A stretch of DNA of 64,000 bases, taken from Prado023 sp963818445 (GTDB lineage Bacteria; Actinomycetota; Actinomycetes; S36-B12; CAIYMF01). The notes below the pieces were generated by a model that was not told the origin of the DNA, did not search any database, and worked only from the letters and a program-made list of their open reading frames with translations. This document shows positions 26,438 through 36,035 of the stretch, piece after piece (position 1 is the stretch's first letter; every line of letters begins with the position of its first letter). Made by a program: the position numbers and the translations under genes. The stretch lies in contig CAWFSG010000017.1 of the NCBI GenBank assembly GCA_963818445.1, positions 62,001 through 126,000 on the forward strand, written 5' to 3'.

Positions 26438-29324
26438 ATGCCCGGAACCCGTCACACGCCCGCAGGCCGTCTCTGGCTGGCGTTCGGGGTGGCCGTCCTC
26501 GTCCCCGCGCTGGTGGGGATGCCCGCCGGGGCGGCTCCGAACGGGCTGCCCACGCAGGTCGCGGCCGCGTCCGCGCCGGTCCGGGCGGTGTCGGCCCAGG
26601 CAGTACCGGCCCAGGCAGTACCGGGTCAGGGCACGCCGGCCGCGGATGTCCGCCAGCCCACCGTGACCACCGTCGCGCTCAAGGGCGTCAACAGGTCCGT
26701 GCTCGCGGCCGCCCCGAGCCCCGAGAAGCACGAGCACGGCACGGTTGGCGCCCTGGCCGTCGAGGTTCCGGTCAAGCCCGCAGCAGCCGCCTCGGTGCGC
26801 ATCAAGAAGCCGGCGTCACTGGTCGCCGTCACCGCCGACGCCGCCTTCCCCGCGGGCACGTCGGTCCAGGTGCGGGTCAAGGAGAAGTCCGGCTGGAGCC
26901 GTTGGACGACGCTGCACGTCGACCCGGAGCACGGGCCCGATCCCGGCACGCCCGAGGCGCGGGGTGCCCGGCCGGGTACCGACCCGCTGATGACGGTGGA
27001 CGCGCGGCGGGCCCAGGTCCGGATCGACACCCCCTCCGGCCGGCTGCCCAAGGGCACGGAGCTCACGCTCGTGAATGCCCCGAGTGCCCCGTCGGACCTG
27101 CGCTCCAGCCGGGTCTCAGCGCAGGCGACCGTCGGGCAGCCCCCGATCGTGACCCGTGCGCAGTGGGGCGCTGACGAGTCCCTGCGCGGGCGGGCGCCGA
27201 TCTACACCTCCACGGTCTCAGCCGGGTTCGTCCACCACACGGCGTCGACGTCCAACTACAGCGCGGCCCAGGCAGCCGCACAGGTGCGGGCGATCTACGC
27301 CTACCACACCAAGTCGCTGAACCATTCCGACATCGACTACAACTTCCTCGTCGACCGGTTCGGCCGGCTCTACGAGGGCCGTGCCGGGGGAATGGACCTG
27401 CCGGTGATGGGCGCGCACACCGCCGGGTTCAACGACAACACGTTCGCGGTGAGCGCCCTGGGCAACTTCGAGACCTTCGCGCCCTCAGCGGGCGACATGG
27501 CCTCGATCAAGGACTCCATCGCACGGCTCTTCGCCTGGAAGCTCGGCCTGCACGGGGTCAACCCGGCAGCGACCGTCACGCTGGTCTCGGCGGGCTACAT
27601 CAAGGCCACCAAGTACCCCAAGGGATCCGTGGCCACGATCTCGGCGACCTCCAGCCATCAGACCGTCAACTACACGTCGTGCCCGGGCAAGCACCTGCAG
27701 GCCCAGCTGTCCTCGATCCGAGAGATGGGGGCGGCGTACTCCGACGTCGTGATCTCCGCGCCCACGCCGGCCGCGCAGACGATTGGGTCCGGGGAGCGAG
27801 CGGACTTCACATTCACCTCCACCGCGAACCGCGCCGTGACCTGGACCGCCGACATCCTCAGCCCGTGCTCGGACACTCCGGTGCGCACCTACACAGGCGC
27901 GACCGCCGGCGCCGGGCCGATCGGCGTCACCTGGGACCTCAAGGACACCGGCGGGGCGCGCTGTCCTCCCCGCGACGTACACGATCCGGATGACCGGCTC
28001 GGCGACCGACGGCACGCCGGTGGCCACCGTCTCCACGGACCTCACGATCGCGCCCGCTCCGGGCGGAGCCTGGGGACCGTGCGCCAACGCCAGCCGGGTC
28101 GCAGGCGCGACCCCGGCGGCCACATCGGTGCTCTGGGGACGGATCTCCGCACCCAGCAGCGCTGCCGTCGTCCTGACCGGTCCGGCTGATGCGGGGACCG
28201 CGTCGTTGGCGGCTGGCGTCGCTGCGGCTCCGCTGGCTCGCTCGATCGGTGCCCCACTGCTGATCACCCCGGCCGGGTCGCTGGCTGCGGAGGTCGCCGC
28301 AGACATCCAGGCGCGCCGCGGCGAGGTGATCATCGTGGGCGGTCCGGGCGTGGTGTCCGACGCAACAGCTGCTGCGGTGGCCGCACTCGGAGTGCCCGTC
28401 ACCCGCCTGGCCGGGGCGACCGACGCGGCGACCGCCGTGGCCGTCGTGGCACGCATGGCCCCGGCTGCGTCCGTGGTCCTGGTCTCCCCGGAGGGGTCCC
28501 CAGCCCATGCCCTGGCCGGGTCCGCGCTCGCCGCGGCCCGCGGGGTGCCGGTCCTGTTCGCCGGGCCCACCTCGGTCCCTGCTGAGACGGCGGCAGCACT
28601 TGCTGGGCGCCCGGTCTCGGTGGTTGCTCCGGTGGGACTTCCCGACGCGGCCATCCCCGCACCCGTCACGGAGCGCCTGACGGGCGCGGACGCCATCTCG
28701 ACGTCGTTGGCCGTCGGCGCGGCCTTCCCGGCGACTGCTGAGTCGGCGATGGTGCTCCCGGAGGCGCCGCAGGGGTGGGGCAGCGCCCCGGTGGCGGCGG
28801 CGGCGGGGGTGCCCCTGCTGTTCACCCCGAGCCCCGTCCTGTCCGCTGAGCTCGCGGCCTTCATCACCGCGCGACCCGCACTGCGCGCCACCACGACCAC
28901 CGTTCCTGCCTCCCAGCTCAGCGACCAGGTGCTGGGCGCGACCAGCCGGGTGCTGCTCGGTCTCCCCTGGGCGCCACCCGGTGTCACGGGTCAGCAGCCT
29001 GCCGTCGGCCCCACGGCCACGGGCACTCGGAAGGTGGGCACGGCCAACGCGAGCCCTGAGCCGGTCAGGAAGGGCCGGACGGTGAAGGTGACCTCGAAGG
29101 TGACGGCCAAGTTCACCGACAAGAAGTACCGCGCAGTGCCCGCAGGGGTGGCGTTCACCGTGCAGTTCAAGGCCAGCGGGGCGAAGAAGTACAAGGCGGT
29201 AGCCTCCGGGCTGACCACTGCCGGCCGGGCGACAGCGAGCGTGAAGGCGACGAAGTCGGGGCGGTACCGGATCGTCGTGGGGTCGAAGAAGTCGGGAAGC
29301 GACTACGTCCGCGTGAAGAAGTAG
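26438..29324 (+). CDS. Secreted N-acetylmuramoyl-L-alanine amidase with cell-wall-binding repeats (one frameshift)
   Basis: Two frames join to about 960 residues. ATG 26438 has GGGAGG 6 nt upstream and begins a signal peptide (LWLAFGVAVLVPALVG, then an Ala-rich region). The amidase_2/PGRP domain contains GFVHHTASTSNYSA, DIDYNFLVDRFGRLYEGR, MGAHTAGFN and YTSCPGKHL, which supply the zinc ligands. After the frame break near 27955-27970 come cell-wall-binding type 2 repeats (VVLTGPADAG, GAPLLITP, GEVIIVGGPGVVSD, TRLAGATDAATAVAVV), then a Lys-rich beta domain at the C-terminus. It should cut stem peptides from glycan strands while bound to the wall. It is divergent from the LCP gene. The frame break probably reflects sequence error. 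Confidence 0.88.
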
Positions 29325-29334
29325 CCGCAGCCTG

Positions 29335-29362
29335 ATGAGCGCACACCCATGAGCGCACACCC
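29335..29362 (+). repeat. Tandem 14-bp duplication at the TIGR03089 gene start
   Basis: ATGAGCGCACACCC occurs twice in tandem (29335-29348 and 29349-29362), followed by a third partial copy GTGAGCGCA that forms the likely start. Each copy therefore carries its own start codon, but only the last is in the coding frame. Confidence 0.8.
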
Positions 29363-30096
29363 GTGAGCGCAACGACGCCCTACGACCTGCTCGGCGAGTA
29401 CCCCGACCGAACCCGCCCGTTGGTCACCCACTACGACGGCGCGGACTCCCGGGTCGAGTTGTCCGTGGCCAGCGTCGCGAACGCCGTGGCGAAGGCCGCC
29501 TCGATGCTTCGCGACGGGCTGGGGCTGCCCCCCGGTGCGGTGGTCAGCATCGACCTCCCGAGGCACTGGCAGCTGCCGGTCTGGGTGCTGGCCGCGTTGT
29601 CGGTGGGCGCCACAGTCGGCCGGGACCTGGCGGGCAGCGATCTCGCGGCGCCGATCGACGTGCGCATCGTGGGCCCCCAGGGGCTCGCGGCGATCGCCGG
29701 GGGCGCGGATCCCGACGCGGACGAGGTGCTGGCCTGCTCGTGCGATGCGTTCGGCCTGCCCGTTCCCGGCGGCGTTCCGGCCGGCGTGATCGACATCGGC
29801 GTCGAGGTGCGCGCACACCCCGACCAGTTCAGGCCCGAGCCCGATGCAGCCCGCACGGCGGCCCTGCTGGTGCACGGGGTCCCGGTCCCCTGGGCGACGC
29901 CGCGTCCACCCCCGGTCCGCAGCCGGGTGCCCGGCTCTGGGTCGATGAGGACACCGCGGAGTCGGTGCTGCTGCACGCCGTCGCGATCCAGCCGCTGCTG
30001 GCTCGGGGATCGGTGGTCATCGGAACCGGGCTGGACGCCGAACGTGCGGCGCGCATCCGCGCCACCGAGTCCGTCACGGCTCCCGCCGGGCAGTGA
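29363..30096 (+). CDS. TIGR03089 family protein (one frameshift)
   Basis: A short actinobacteria-specific protein related to the N-terminal part of AMP-binding enzymes, with no known activity. The first frame gives TTPYDLLGEYPDRTRPLVTH and LPPGAVVSIDLPRHWQLPV. The second gives PGARLWVDEDTAESVLLHA and ends TAPAGQ. They join at CCCC 29887-29890, where adding one C continues the family sequence as VPLGDAASTPG. The joined length is about 244 residues, normal for the family. GTG 29363 is the start and lies in a tandem repeat of start-like units. The gene follows the amidase gene by 38 bp. No ATP-binding P-loop of a full AMP-forming enzyme is present. Confidence 0.83.
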
Positions 30097-30201
30097 TGCG
30101 CCGACATCCCCGGCTGAACCCGGCCGGGCGCCGGCTCGGCGATGCGCCGACTGGTGCGTGCCCGCTGGCCACGGACCCCGTGATGGGTGATTCTGGTCCC
30201 C

Positions 30202-31285
30202 ATGACCGAAGCCGTCCTGCTCGTCGGGGGTCAGGGCACCCGCCTGCGCCCCCTGACCATCAACACCCCCAAGCCGATGCTGCCCGTGGCCGGTGTCCCG
30301 TGCACCGAGCACCAGATCGCCCGTGCCCGCGAGGCCGGCGTGACCCGGATCGTGCTGGGCACCTCGTACAAGGCCGAGGTGTTCCGCGACTACTTCGGTG
30401 ACGGCGATGAAGTTCGGGGTGGAGCTGATCTACGCCGTCGAGGAGCACCCGATGGGCACAGGCGGGGCGATCAGGCACGTCGCCGAGCACCTGCTCTCCG
30501 GGCCCAACGACCCGGTGATGGTGTTCAACGGTGACGTCCTGGCCGGTGTGGACCTCCGGCACCTGTTCGCCGTGCACGCCGAGACGAAGGCCGCCGTCAC
30601 CCTCTACCTGACCCGGGTCGCCGATCCGCGGGCGTTCGGCCTCGTGCCGACCGACACCGACGGCCGGGTGACCGCCTTCCTCGAGAAGCCCAAGACCGAG
30701 GCGGAGATCGTCACCGACCAGATCAACGCCGGCTGCTACATCTTCCGGCGGTCGGTGATCGACACGATCCCCACGGGCCGGCCGGTGTCAGTGGAGCGCG
30801 AGATCTTCCCGCGGCTGCTGGCCGACGGTGCCCGGCTGCAGGGCGTCGTCGATGAGGGCTACTGGCTGGACCTGGGCAACCCGCTGGCCTTCGTGAAGGG
30901 CTCGGCGGACCTCGTGCGCGGCATCGCCCCCTCCCCGGCAGTCCCGGGACACACCGGCGAGTTCCTTGTCATGCCCGGCGCGGAGGTCTCGCGCAAGGCG
31001 GCGCTGGGCGGTGGCACGGTCGTCGGGTCCGGGGCCACGATCGGCCCGCATGCCCAGGTGTTCGGCTCGGTGCTGTTCGACGGCGCCGTGGTGGCGGCCG
31101 GTGCCGTCGTTCGCGACAGCGTCGTGGGCGCGGGAGCGGTGATCGGTGCGGGTGCCTCGTTGGACGGCGTCGTCGTCGGTGACCGCGCGATGATCGGGCC
31201 CGGCAACGAGCTGATCCCGGGTGCGCGCGTGTGGCCCGGAGTCGCCCTCGGCGAGACCGCGGTCCGCTTCTCCTCAGACCGCTAG
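30202..31285 (+). CDS. Mannose-1-phosphate guanylyltransferase-like sugar nucleotidyltransferase (one frameshift)
   Basis: Makes an NDP-sugar, most likely GDP-mannose, from the hexose-1-phosphate supplied by the manB product. The N-terminus has the loop VGGQGTRLRPLT and PKPMLPVAG. The second frame carries EEHPMGTGGAIRH, FNGDVLAGVDL, FLEKPK and YWLDLGNPLAFVKG, then a left-handed beta-helix of hexapeptide repeats (GAVVRDSVVGAGAVIGAGAS). The frame changes near 30401-30408. Joined length is about 360 residues, the normal size. ATG 30202 is the natural start although no clear ribosome binding site is seen; a frame start at 30187 adds 5 residues. In other actinobacteria this gene also lies between TIGR03089 and whiB2. 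Mannose specificity is inferred from synteny. Confidence 0.87.
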
Positions 31286-31310
31286 CGCCAGCCCCGCCTG
31301 CTGGCCCGGG

Positions 31311-32273
31311 CTACCAGGTGCGGTGGTCGGTGATGGGTGCCCGGGGGCCGCGACGGGGTGCGGTGTGACCGCTGTGCAGCTGCAGGAGCCGGACCGCTCG
31401 GGCGCGCTGCCCGGCCCAGGGCGTCAGCAGCTCGGCCATCTGGTCGTCGTCGCCGTCGGTGCGCCCGGTGAGTGCGTGCACGATCGCCCGGGCCAGGTGG
31501 AAGTCGCCGAAGGACACCGCGTCGCGATCCCCCCAGGCGCGGACCCCCACCTCGGCGGCCGTCCACACGCCGATTCCGGGCAGTGAGCGCAGGGCCAACG
31601 AGGCCTCGTCGGGTGCGCGTTCGGACAGCCGCTCCAGGGCCCCGGCTCGCCCGGCCGCCGTGGTGATCGTGCCCGCCCGTCCGGGGTCGACCCCGGCCGC
31701 ATGCCAGGCCCAGCTCGGGATCCGCGTCCAGCCGGGTCCGTCGGGCGCCACGACCAGCCCGGGGCCGCGCGGCCCGACCCCCGCGCCTGCGCCCGCGGGG
31801 CCCGGTGCCGGCTCCCCGAACTCCCGGACGAGCTCTGCCCATGCCCGGCTCGCCTCCCGTCCGGTGACCCGCTGCTCGAGGATCGCGGGGACGAGGGCCT
31901 CCAGGACCCGCCCTGTCCGCAGGACGCGCCAACCCGGCCCGAAGCGTCGGTGGGCGGCGGCCATCACCGGGTGCGCATCAGCGTCGAAGCCACTGGGGTC
32001 GTCGTCGGCGCCCAGGACACGGGGGACGGCCTCGAGCTCATGCTCAGCTCCCGGGCCCCACGCGCGGGCGAGCACCTCGGGTCCCCTGCGGGAGTAGTGG
32101 ATGGTCGCTGAACCCTCGGGCGTCCGCGTGGCGCGCCACACCTGACCCCCGCTGAGCCGGATGGTCGGGTCGCCACGCCCGTGGCTGAGCACCGCCAGCG
32201 TCGTCGTCAGGTCGACCGGCCAGGGGGGCGTCCACCGACGTTCCCGAGCGGCCGAGGTCACGCCCGGACCCAT
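31311..32273 (-). CDS. HhH-GPD DNA glycosylase (AlkA-like)
   Basis: Base-excision repair enzyme that removes alkylated bases. The 320-residue protein has the helix-hairpin-helix LRSLPGIGVWTAAEV and the catalytic Asp in SFGDFHLARAI, the GPD core of the 3-methyladenine DNA glycosylase II group. The N-terminal part (VLSHGRGDPTIRLSGG) matches the AlkA-like beta domain. I start at ATG 32273; a longer open frame to 32459 runs into the whiB control region and looks non-coding. No ribosome binding site is obvious, so the start is uncertain. It is convergent with the guanylyltransferase gene and divergent from whiB. Confidence 0.85.
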   Translation of the reverse strand: MGPGVTSAARERRWTPPWPVDLTTTLAVLSHGRGDPTIRLSGGQVWRATRTPEGSATIHYSRRGPEVLARAWGPGAEHELEAVPRVLGADDDPSGFDADAHPVMAAAHRRFGPGWRVLRTGRVLEALVPAILEQRVTGREASRAWAELVREFGEPAPGPAGAGAGVGPRGPGLVVAPDGPGWTRIPSWAWHAAGVDPGRAGTITTAAGRAGALERLSERAPDEASLALRSLPGIGVWTAAEVGVRAWGDRDAVSFGDFHLARAIVHALTGRTDGDDDQMAELLTPWAGQRARAVRLLQLHSGHTAPRRGPRAPITDHRTW

Positions 32274-32483
32274 CCGCGGGCTGGACCGGCACCGATCGGC
32301 TGCGCCCACCGGCGTGTCGGGCCGGTCGGCGAGGCAGGGGGGCGCGATCTCACAGGCACATCGTGCCATCCCGGTCGCACGGGCAGAACAGGTCAAATCG
32401 ACCACATCGGGCGTGCGTTGATCGCACTGCGTGACCGACTTGGTCACAGGTTGACGCATATCAGAAATAGTTTGCTGCTCGTC

Positions 32484-32512
32484 TTGACTCGCCGGGTATC
32501 CATGCGTGTAAT
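32484..32512 (+). promoter_or_regulatory. Promoter upstream of whiB: TTGACT-17-TGTAAT
   Basis: TTGACT (32484-32489) and TGTAAT (32507-32512) are separated by 17 bp, a good match to a housekeeping sigma-70-type promoter. The mRNA leader would be about 70 nt. The region 32440-32530 is visibly AT-richer than its neighbours. Upstream, GTGACC and GGTCAC form a short inverted repeat around 32430-32450 that could be an operator. Confidence 0.75.
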
Positions 32513-32587
32513 TTCACCCATGTGATTCACAGTGCGCGGCGGTCGGGCCTCGCAGAGAACCGGATCGCACAGGGTCGAGGAGGAACA

Positions 32588-32845
32588 ATGTTCGAGGCTG
32601 AGGTCATCCCCCTGCTGGAGATCGAAGAGGCGTCCTGGCAGGAGCAGGCCCTGTGCGCCCAGACAGATCCGGAGGCGTTCTTCCCGGAGAAGGGCGGCAG
32701 CACCCGGGAGGCCAAGCGGGTGTGCGGCTCGTGCGAGGTGCGGGTCGAGTGCCTGGAGTACGCGCTGGCCAACGACGAGCGCTTCGGCATCTGGGGCGGG
32801 CTGTCCGAGCGCGAGCGCCGGCGCCTGAAGAAGCTCGCCGTCTGA
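32588..32845 (+). CDS. whiB2: WhiB-family iron-sulfur transcriptional regulator (WhiB2/WhmD-like)
   Basis: The 85-residue protein holds the four cysteines of a 4Fe-4S cluster at C23, C46, C49 and C55 (C-x22-C-x2-C-x5-C) and the turn GIWGGLSERERRRLKKL near the C-terminus, which contacts sigma factor or DNA. WhiB2/WhmD proteins control cell division and sporulation septation. ATG 32588 is preceded by GAGGAGGAA, an excellent ribosome binding site. Length is right for WhiB2. The position between the guanylyltransferase and glycosyltransferase/DUF5719/DUF3499/manB genes supports WhiB2 rather than another paralogue. Confidence 0.94.
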   Translation: MFEAEVIPLLEIEEASWQEQALCAQTDPEAFFPEKGGSTREAKRVCGSCEVRVECLEYALANDERFGIWGGLSERERRRLKKLAV

Positions 32846-32880
32846 GCGAGCACCTGACCGGCGCCGGGTCGCCGGGGCGC

Positions 32881-32886
32881 TAGCGT
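32881..32886 (+). promoter_or_regulatory. -10-like hexamer TAGCGT of the large glycosyltransferase gene
   Basis: TAGCGT ends 8 nt before GTG 32895, with no ribosome binding site, suggesting a leaderless transcript separate from whiB. Confidence 0.45.
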
Positions 32887-32894
32887 GGCGCCTC

Positions 32895-35800
32895 GTGGGG
32901 GTCGGTGAGGGCGAGGTCGAGGCGGTCGACGATGTCGATGCGCGCGCTGACGATGCCCTCGACCGGTTCCTGCCCCCGACGGACGACGGGGTGGTGGCCC
33001 GGACCCATCACGTGACCGCCCTGGTCCTGAGCCGGGACGGCGCCCAGTGGCTGCCGCGAACCCTCGCCGGGCTGGCCGGTCAGGAGCGACCGGCCGAGCG
33101 TGTCATCGGCATCGACGTCGGGTCCTCGGATGGCAGCGCGGGGCTGCTCTCGCAGGGCGACGGAATCCTCGTCACTGTCGAGCCCGGACTCGCCGGCGCC
33201 CTCGCAGCCGGGGTGGCGGCGGCCCAATCGGCGGGCGCGACATCGGCGAGCGCGCCAGCGGGAACGGGCACGACAGCGGGAACGGGCACGGCGGCGACCG
33301 ACGGTGAGCCCGTGGCCTGGTACTGGATCGTCCACGACGACTCGGCCCCGGCCCCGGGCGCCCTGGCCGCGCTGCTGAAGGGGGCCGACCGGAACCCTGC
33401 CGCGGCCGTGCTGGTGCCCAAGACGGTCGCGTGGTCGGATCCCGGACGGCTGGTCGGCGTGGGCAGCCGATGGGCACCCGGGTCCCCGGTCGTCGATCCG
33501 CTGGAGACCACCGAGCGAGACCAGGGGCAGTACGACGTGGACCGCCCGGTCTACGCCGGTGACTCCGCGGGCATGCTCATCCGCACTGATGTCTGGCATG
33601 ACCTGGACGGGATGGACCCGGAGGTCGGCGACTGGGCTGGGCCGGCCGACCTGTGCCGACGGGTCTGGGCGATCGGTGCCGAGGTCATGTTCGTCCCCGC
33701 CGCGGTCCTGTCGCATCGACAGGCCGGCCATCGTGGGGTTCGGCCCACCCCGGGGCCGCCCCACCCCAGACGCTCGGCTCGTTCCGGCCAGCTGATCCTC
33801 GAGTTGAGCCAGGCCCCCGCCCTGGCGCTGCCCTGGCGCTACGTCCGCGCGTGGCTGTCGACGGCGGTCCGTGTCTTCGCGCTGCTGCTCACCCGCGAGC
33901 CGGAGGAGGCCAGCGCGGAGCTCGCCGGGGCCTGGCGGGTCCTGGGCCATCCGGGTCGGATCCACCGCGCGCGCCGCAGCCTGCGCCGGCCCCCGGTGGG
34001 GAACCTGACTCGACCGGCACGCGTCCGGGCCAGCCGGGGTGCGGCCCTGACACACTCCCTGGACAGCTGGTCGGACCGCTCACGCCGCGGCTCGACGCGA
34101 CGGTGGTGGCCACCTCCTGGTCGTGTGTGGCACCCGTTGGCGATCGCCGGCGTGCTGGCGATCGCGGCATTCGTGCGCGAGCCCGGGCAGCTCCTTGGCG
34201 CGGGGACGCTGCGCGGAGGGGGGCTGCTGCCGGCACCCGGGGCGATGGACCTCCTTGACGGCTACCTGGCCAGTTGGCACCCGGCGCGGTTCGGCAGTGC
34301 GCTTCCGATGCCGGCGTACCTGCCGCTGCTCTCGGCGGCCAGCGTGCCGTTCCTTGGGTCCGTGGACGTGCTGCTCCGACTGGCCTTCGGATTGGCGGTC
34401 CCCCTGGCGTTCCTGAGCTGCTACGCCAGCCTGGGGCCGGCATGGGTGGGCCGGCACCGCATCGCGCTGTCCCTGGCGTACGCGGTCCTGCCCGCCGGCG
34501 TTGCAGCGATGGGGGGCGGACGGGTATCGACGCTGGCCGTCCTGCTGCTCGGGCCGCCCACGGCTCGACTCATCGCGAGAGCTGCCATGAGGGCCCGTGC
34601 CGGTTCACCGGGCATGCGGCCGGCGCTCGCCGCAGGCACGATGCTCGGGGTCGTCGTGGCGTTCGCCCCGGCTGTCTATGTCGTTGCGGTCCTCGGTGCT
34701 GTCCTGGGGTGGATCGGCCTCCGGCCCGCGCGCTGGCCACTGCGGACGGCGTTGATCATCCTCGGCGTCGCTGGGATCTTCCTCGTGCTCTGGGCCGTGC
34801 GCGTCCTGAACGCCCCCTGGCTCGCCCTCAGCGAAGTCGGTGTCAACGATCCGAGCCTGGGGGTCCCAGCCCCGGCGCCCTGGGGCCTGGCGCCGGGAGG
34901 GCCGACGTCGGTCGCCTGGGCAGGGGTCCCGCTGATCGTCCTGGCGCTGCTGGCAGTCGCCGCCGCCAGGTTCTCGACACGTGCCCTGGTCCTGCTTGCT
35001 GCAGCTGCCGGGCTGGTGGCCGCGGCTGCCTGGCTTGAACCCGTTGCGGGTTTCCTGTGGCCCGAGCTGGGCCAGGGGATGCTCTGGCCGGGTGCGTTCC
35101 TGCTGCTGGCCGCAGCTCTGCTCGCATTCCTGGTGGCCGGGGTCGCCGCCAGGCCCGGACTGGTCGGTGAGCTGCTGTCGGCGGCGTGGGTGCTGTGCAT
35201 CGCCGTCCTGGTCGTGGGGTGGTGGGTGGCCCCACGAACCCTGTCGGTGGGTACCGGCACGGGACTCCCGCCGGTGGTGAGTCTCGATGCCGAGTCCCAG
35301 GCCCGGCCCCGGTCCCTGGTCCTTGATCGCCTCGACGGTCAGCTGCGCTATGCCGTGGCCAGTGGACCGCAGGTCAGCCTCGGTGACGCCGACGCCGTGG
35401 CGGGGTCGGTCGTCGACCCCGGGTTCGATGATGCGGTCGCTGGCCTGGTCTCGGGGGCCAGTGGTCAGGTGGAGGAGGAGCTCGGCGGTCGGGCGATCAG
35501 GTTCGTCGTGTTCGACGGCCCTCCGGAGGACCCGCTGGTCGCCGAGCTGGACGCCACGTTCGGCCTGCGCCAGCTGGCCCGCGCACCGGAGCAGTCCCTC
35601 TGGTTGGTGGCGGGGGACCCCACGCGGGCGGAGCTGACTGACCCCACATCGTCGTCGAAGGACACCCGGCCGTCGGCGCCCCTCGAGGTTCCCGTGCTCA
35701 CGGCGCCGACGACGATCGACGTCGAGCTGCATCCCCTGACCCAGCTGCCGCGTCGGCTCGTCGTGGCCGAGCAGGCCGACCCCGGGTGGCAGGGTGCCCT

Positions 35801-36035
35801 GGCCGGTCGGCAGCTGGATCTCGTCCCGGACGACCGGGGCATGCTCTGGACGACGGTCGACGCCACCGGGGTCCTGCAGGTGGCGCACCGGAGCTGGTGG
35901 CCGGTGGCGGCGGCCGGGCAGCTGGCCCTGTTCCTCGTCCTGCTCGTGCTCTCGCTGCCCAAGCGCCGGTCGGTCGATCCGGATGCGGCCAGTGACCAGG
36001 ATCCCGGCCATGAGGGCGGGTGGACGGCCCCATGA
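32895..36035 (+). CDS. Large membrane glycosyltransferase (GT2 N-terminus, multi-helix C-terminus)
   Basis: The 1,046-residue protein has a GT2-like cytoplasmic domain over about residues 38-300 (VTALVLSRDGAQWLPRTLAGL, ERVIGIDVGSSDGS, YWIVHDDSAPAPGALAAL, AGMLIRTDVWHDLDGMDPEV). Then comes a basic linker, then about ten hydrophobic helices between roughly 410 and 790, and finally an extracytoplasmic beta-rich domain and one last helix. Similar proteins sit at this place in many actinobacteria. The role is probably adding sugars to an exported lipid-linked glycan. GTG 32895 follows a leaderless-type hexamer. The first 35 residues are acidic and poorly conserved, so a later start is possible. It overlaps the DUF5719 gene as ATGA. 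Confidence 0.87.
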   Translation: MGVGEGEVEAVDDVDARADDALDRFLPPTDDGVVARTHHVTALVLSRDGAQWLPRTLAGLAGQERPAERVIGIDVGSSDGSAGLLSQGDGILVTVEPGLAGALAAGVAAAQSAGATSASAPAGTGTTAGTGTAATDGEPVAWYWIVHDDSAPAPGALAALLKGADRNPAAAVLVPKTVAWSDPGRLVGVGSRWAPGSPVVDPLETTERDQGQYDVDRPVYAGDSAGMLIRTDVWHDLDGMDPEVGDWAGPADLCRRVWAIGAEVMFVPAAVLSHRQAGHRGVRPTPGPPHPRRSARSGQLILELSQAPALALPWRYVRAWLSTAVRVFALLLTREPEEASAELAGAWRVLGHPGRIHRARRSLRRPPVGNLTRPARVRASRGAALTHSLDSWSDRSRRGSTRRWWPPPGRVWHPLAIAGVLAIAAFVREPGQLLGAGTLRGGGLLPAPGAMDLLDGYLASWHPARFGSALPMPAYLPLLSAASVPFLGSVDVLLRLAFGLAVPLAFLSCYASLGPAWVGRHRIALSLAYAVLPAGVAAMGGGRVSTLAVLLLGPPTARLIARAAMRARAGSPGMRPALAAGTMLGVVVAFAPAVYVVAVLGAVLGWIGLRPARWPLRTALIILGVAGIFLVLWAVRVLNAPWLALSEVGVNDPSLGVPAPAPWGLAPGGPTSVAWAGVPLIVLALLAVAAARFSTRALVLLAAAAGLVAAAAWLEPVAGFLWPELGQGMLWPGAFLLLAAALLAFLVAGVAARPGLVGELLSAAWVLCIAVLVVGWWVAPRTLSVGTGTGLPPVVSLDAESQARPRSLVLDRLDGQLRYAVASGPQVSLGDADAVAGSVVDPGFDDAVAGLVSGASGQVEEELGGRAIRFVVFDGPPEDPLVAELDATFGLRQLARAPEQSLWLVAGDPTRAELTDPTSSSKDTRPSAPLEVPVLTAPTTIDVELHPLTQLPRRLVVAEQADPGWQGALAGRQLDLVPDDRGMLWTTVDATGVLQVAHRSWWPVAAAGQLALFLVLLVLSLPKRRSVDPDAASDQDPGHEGGWTAP

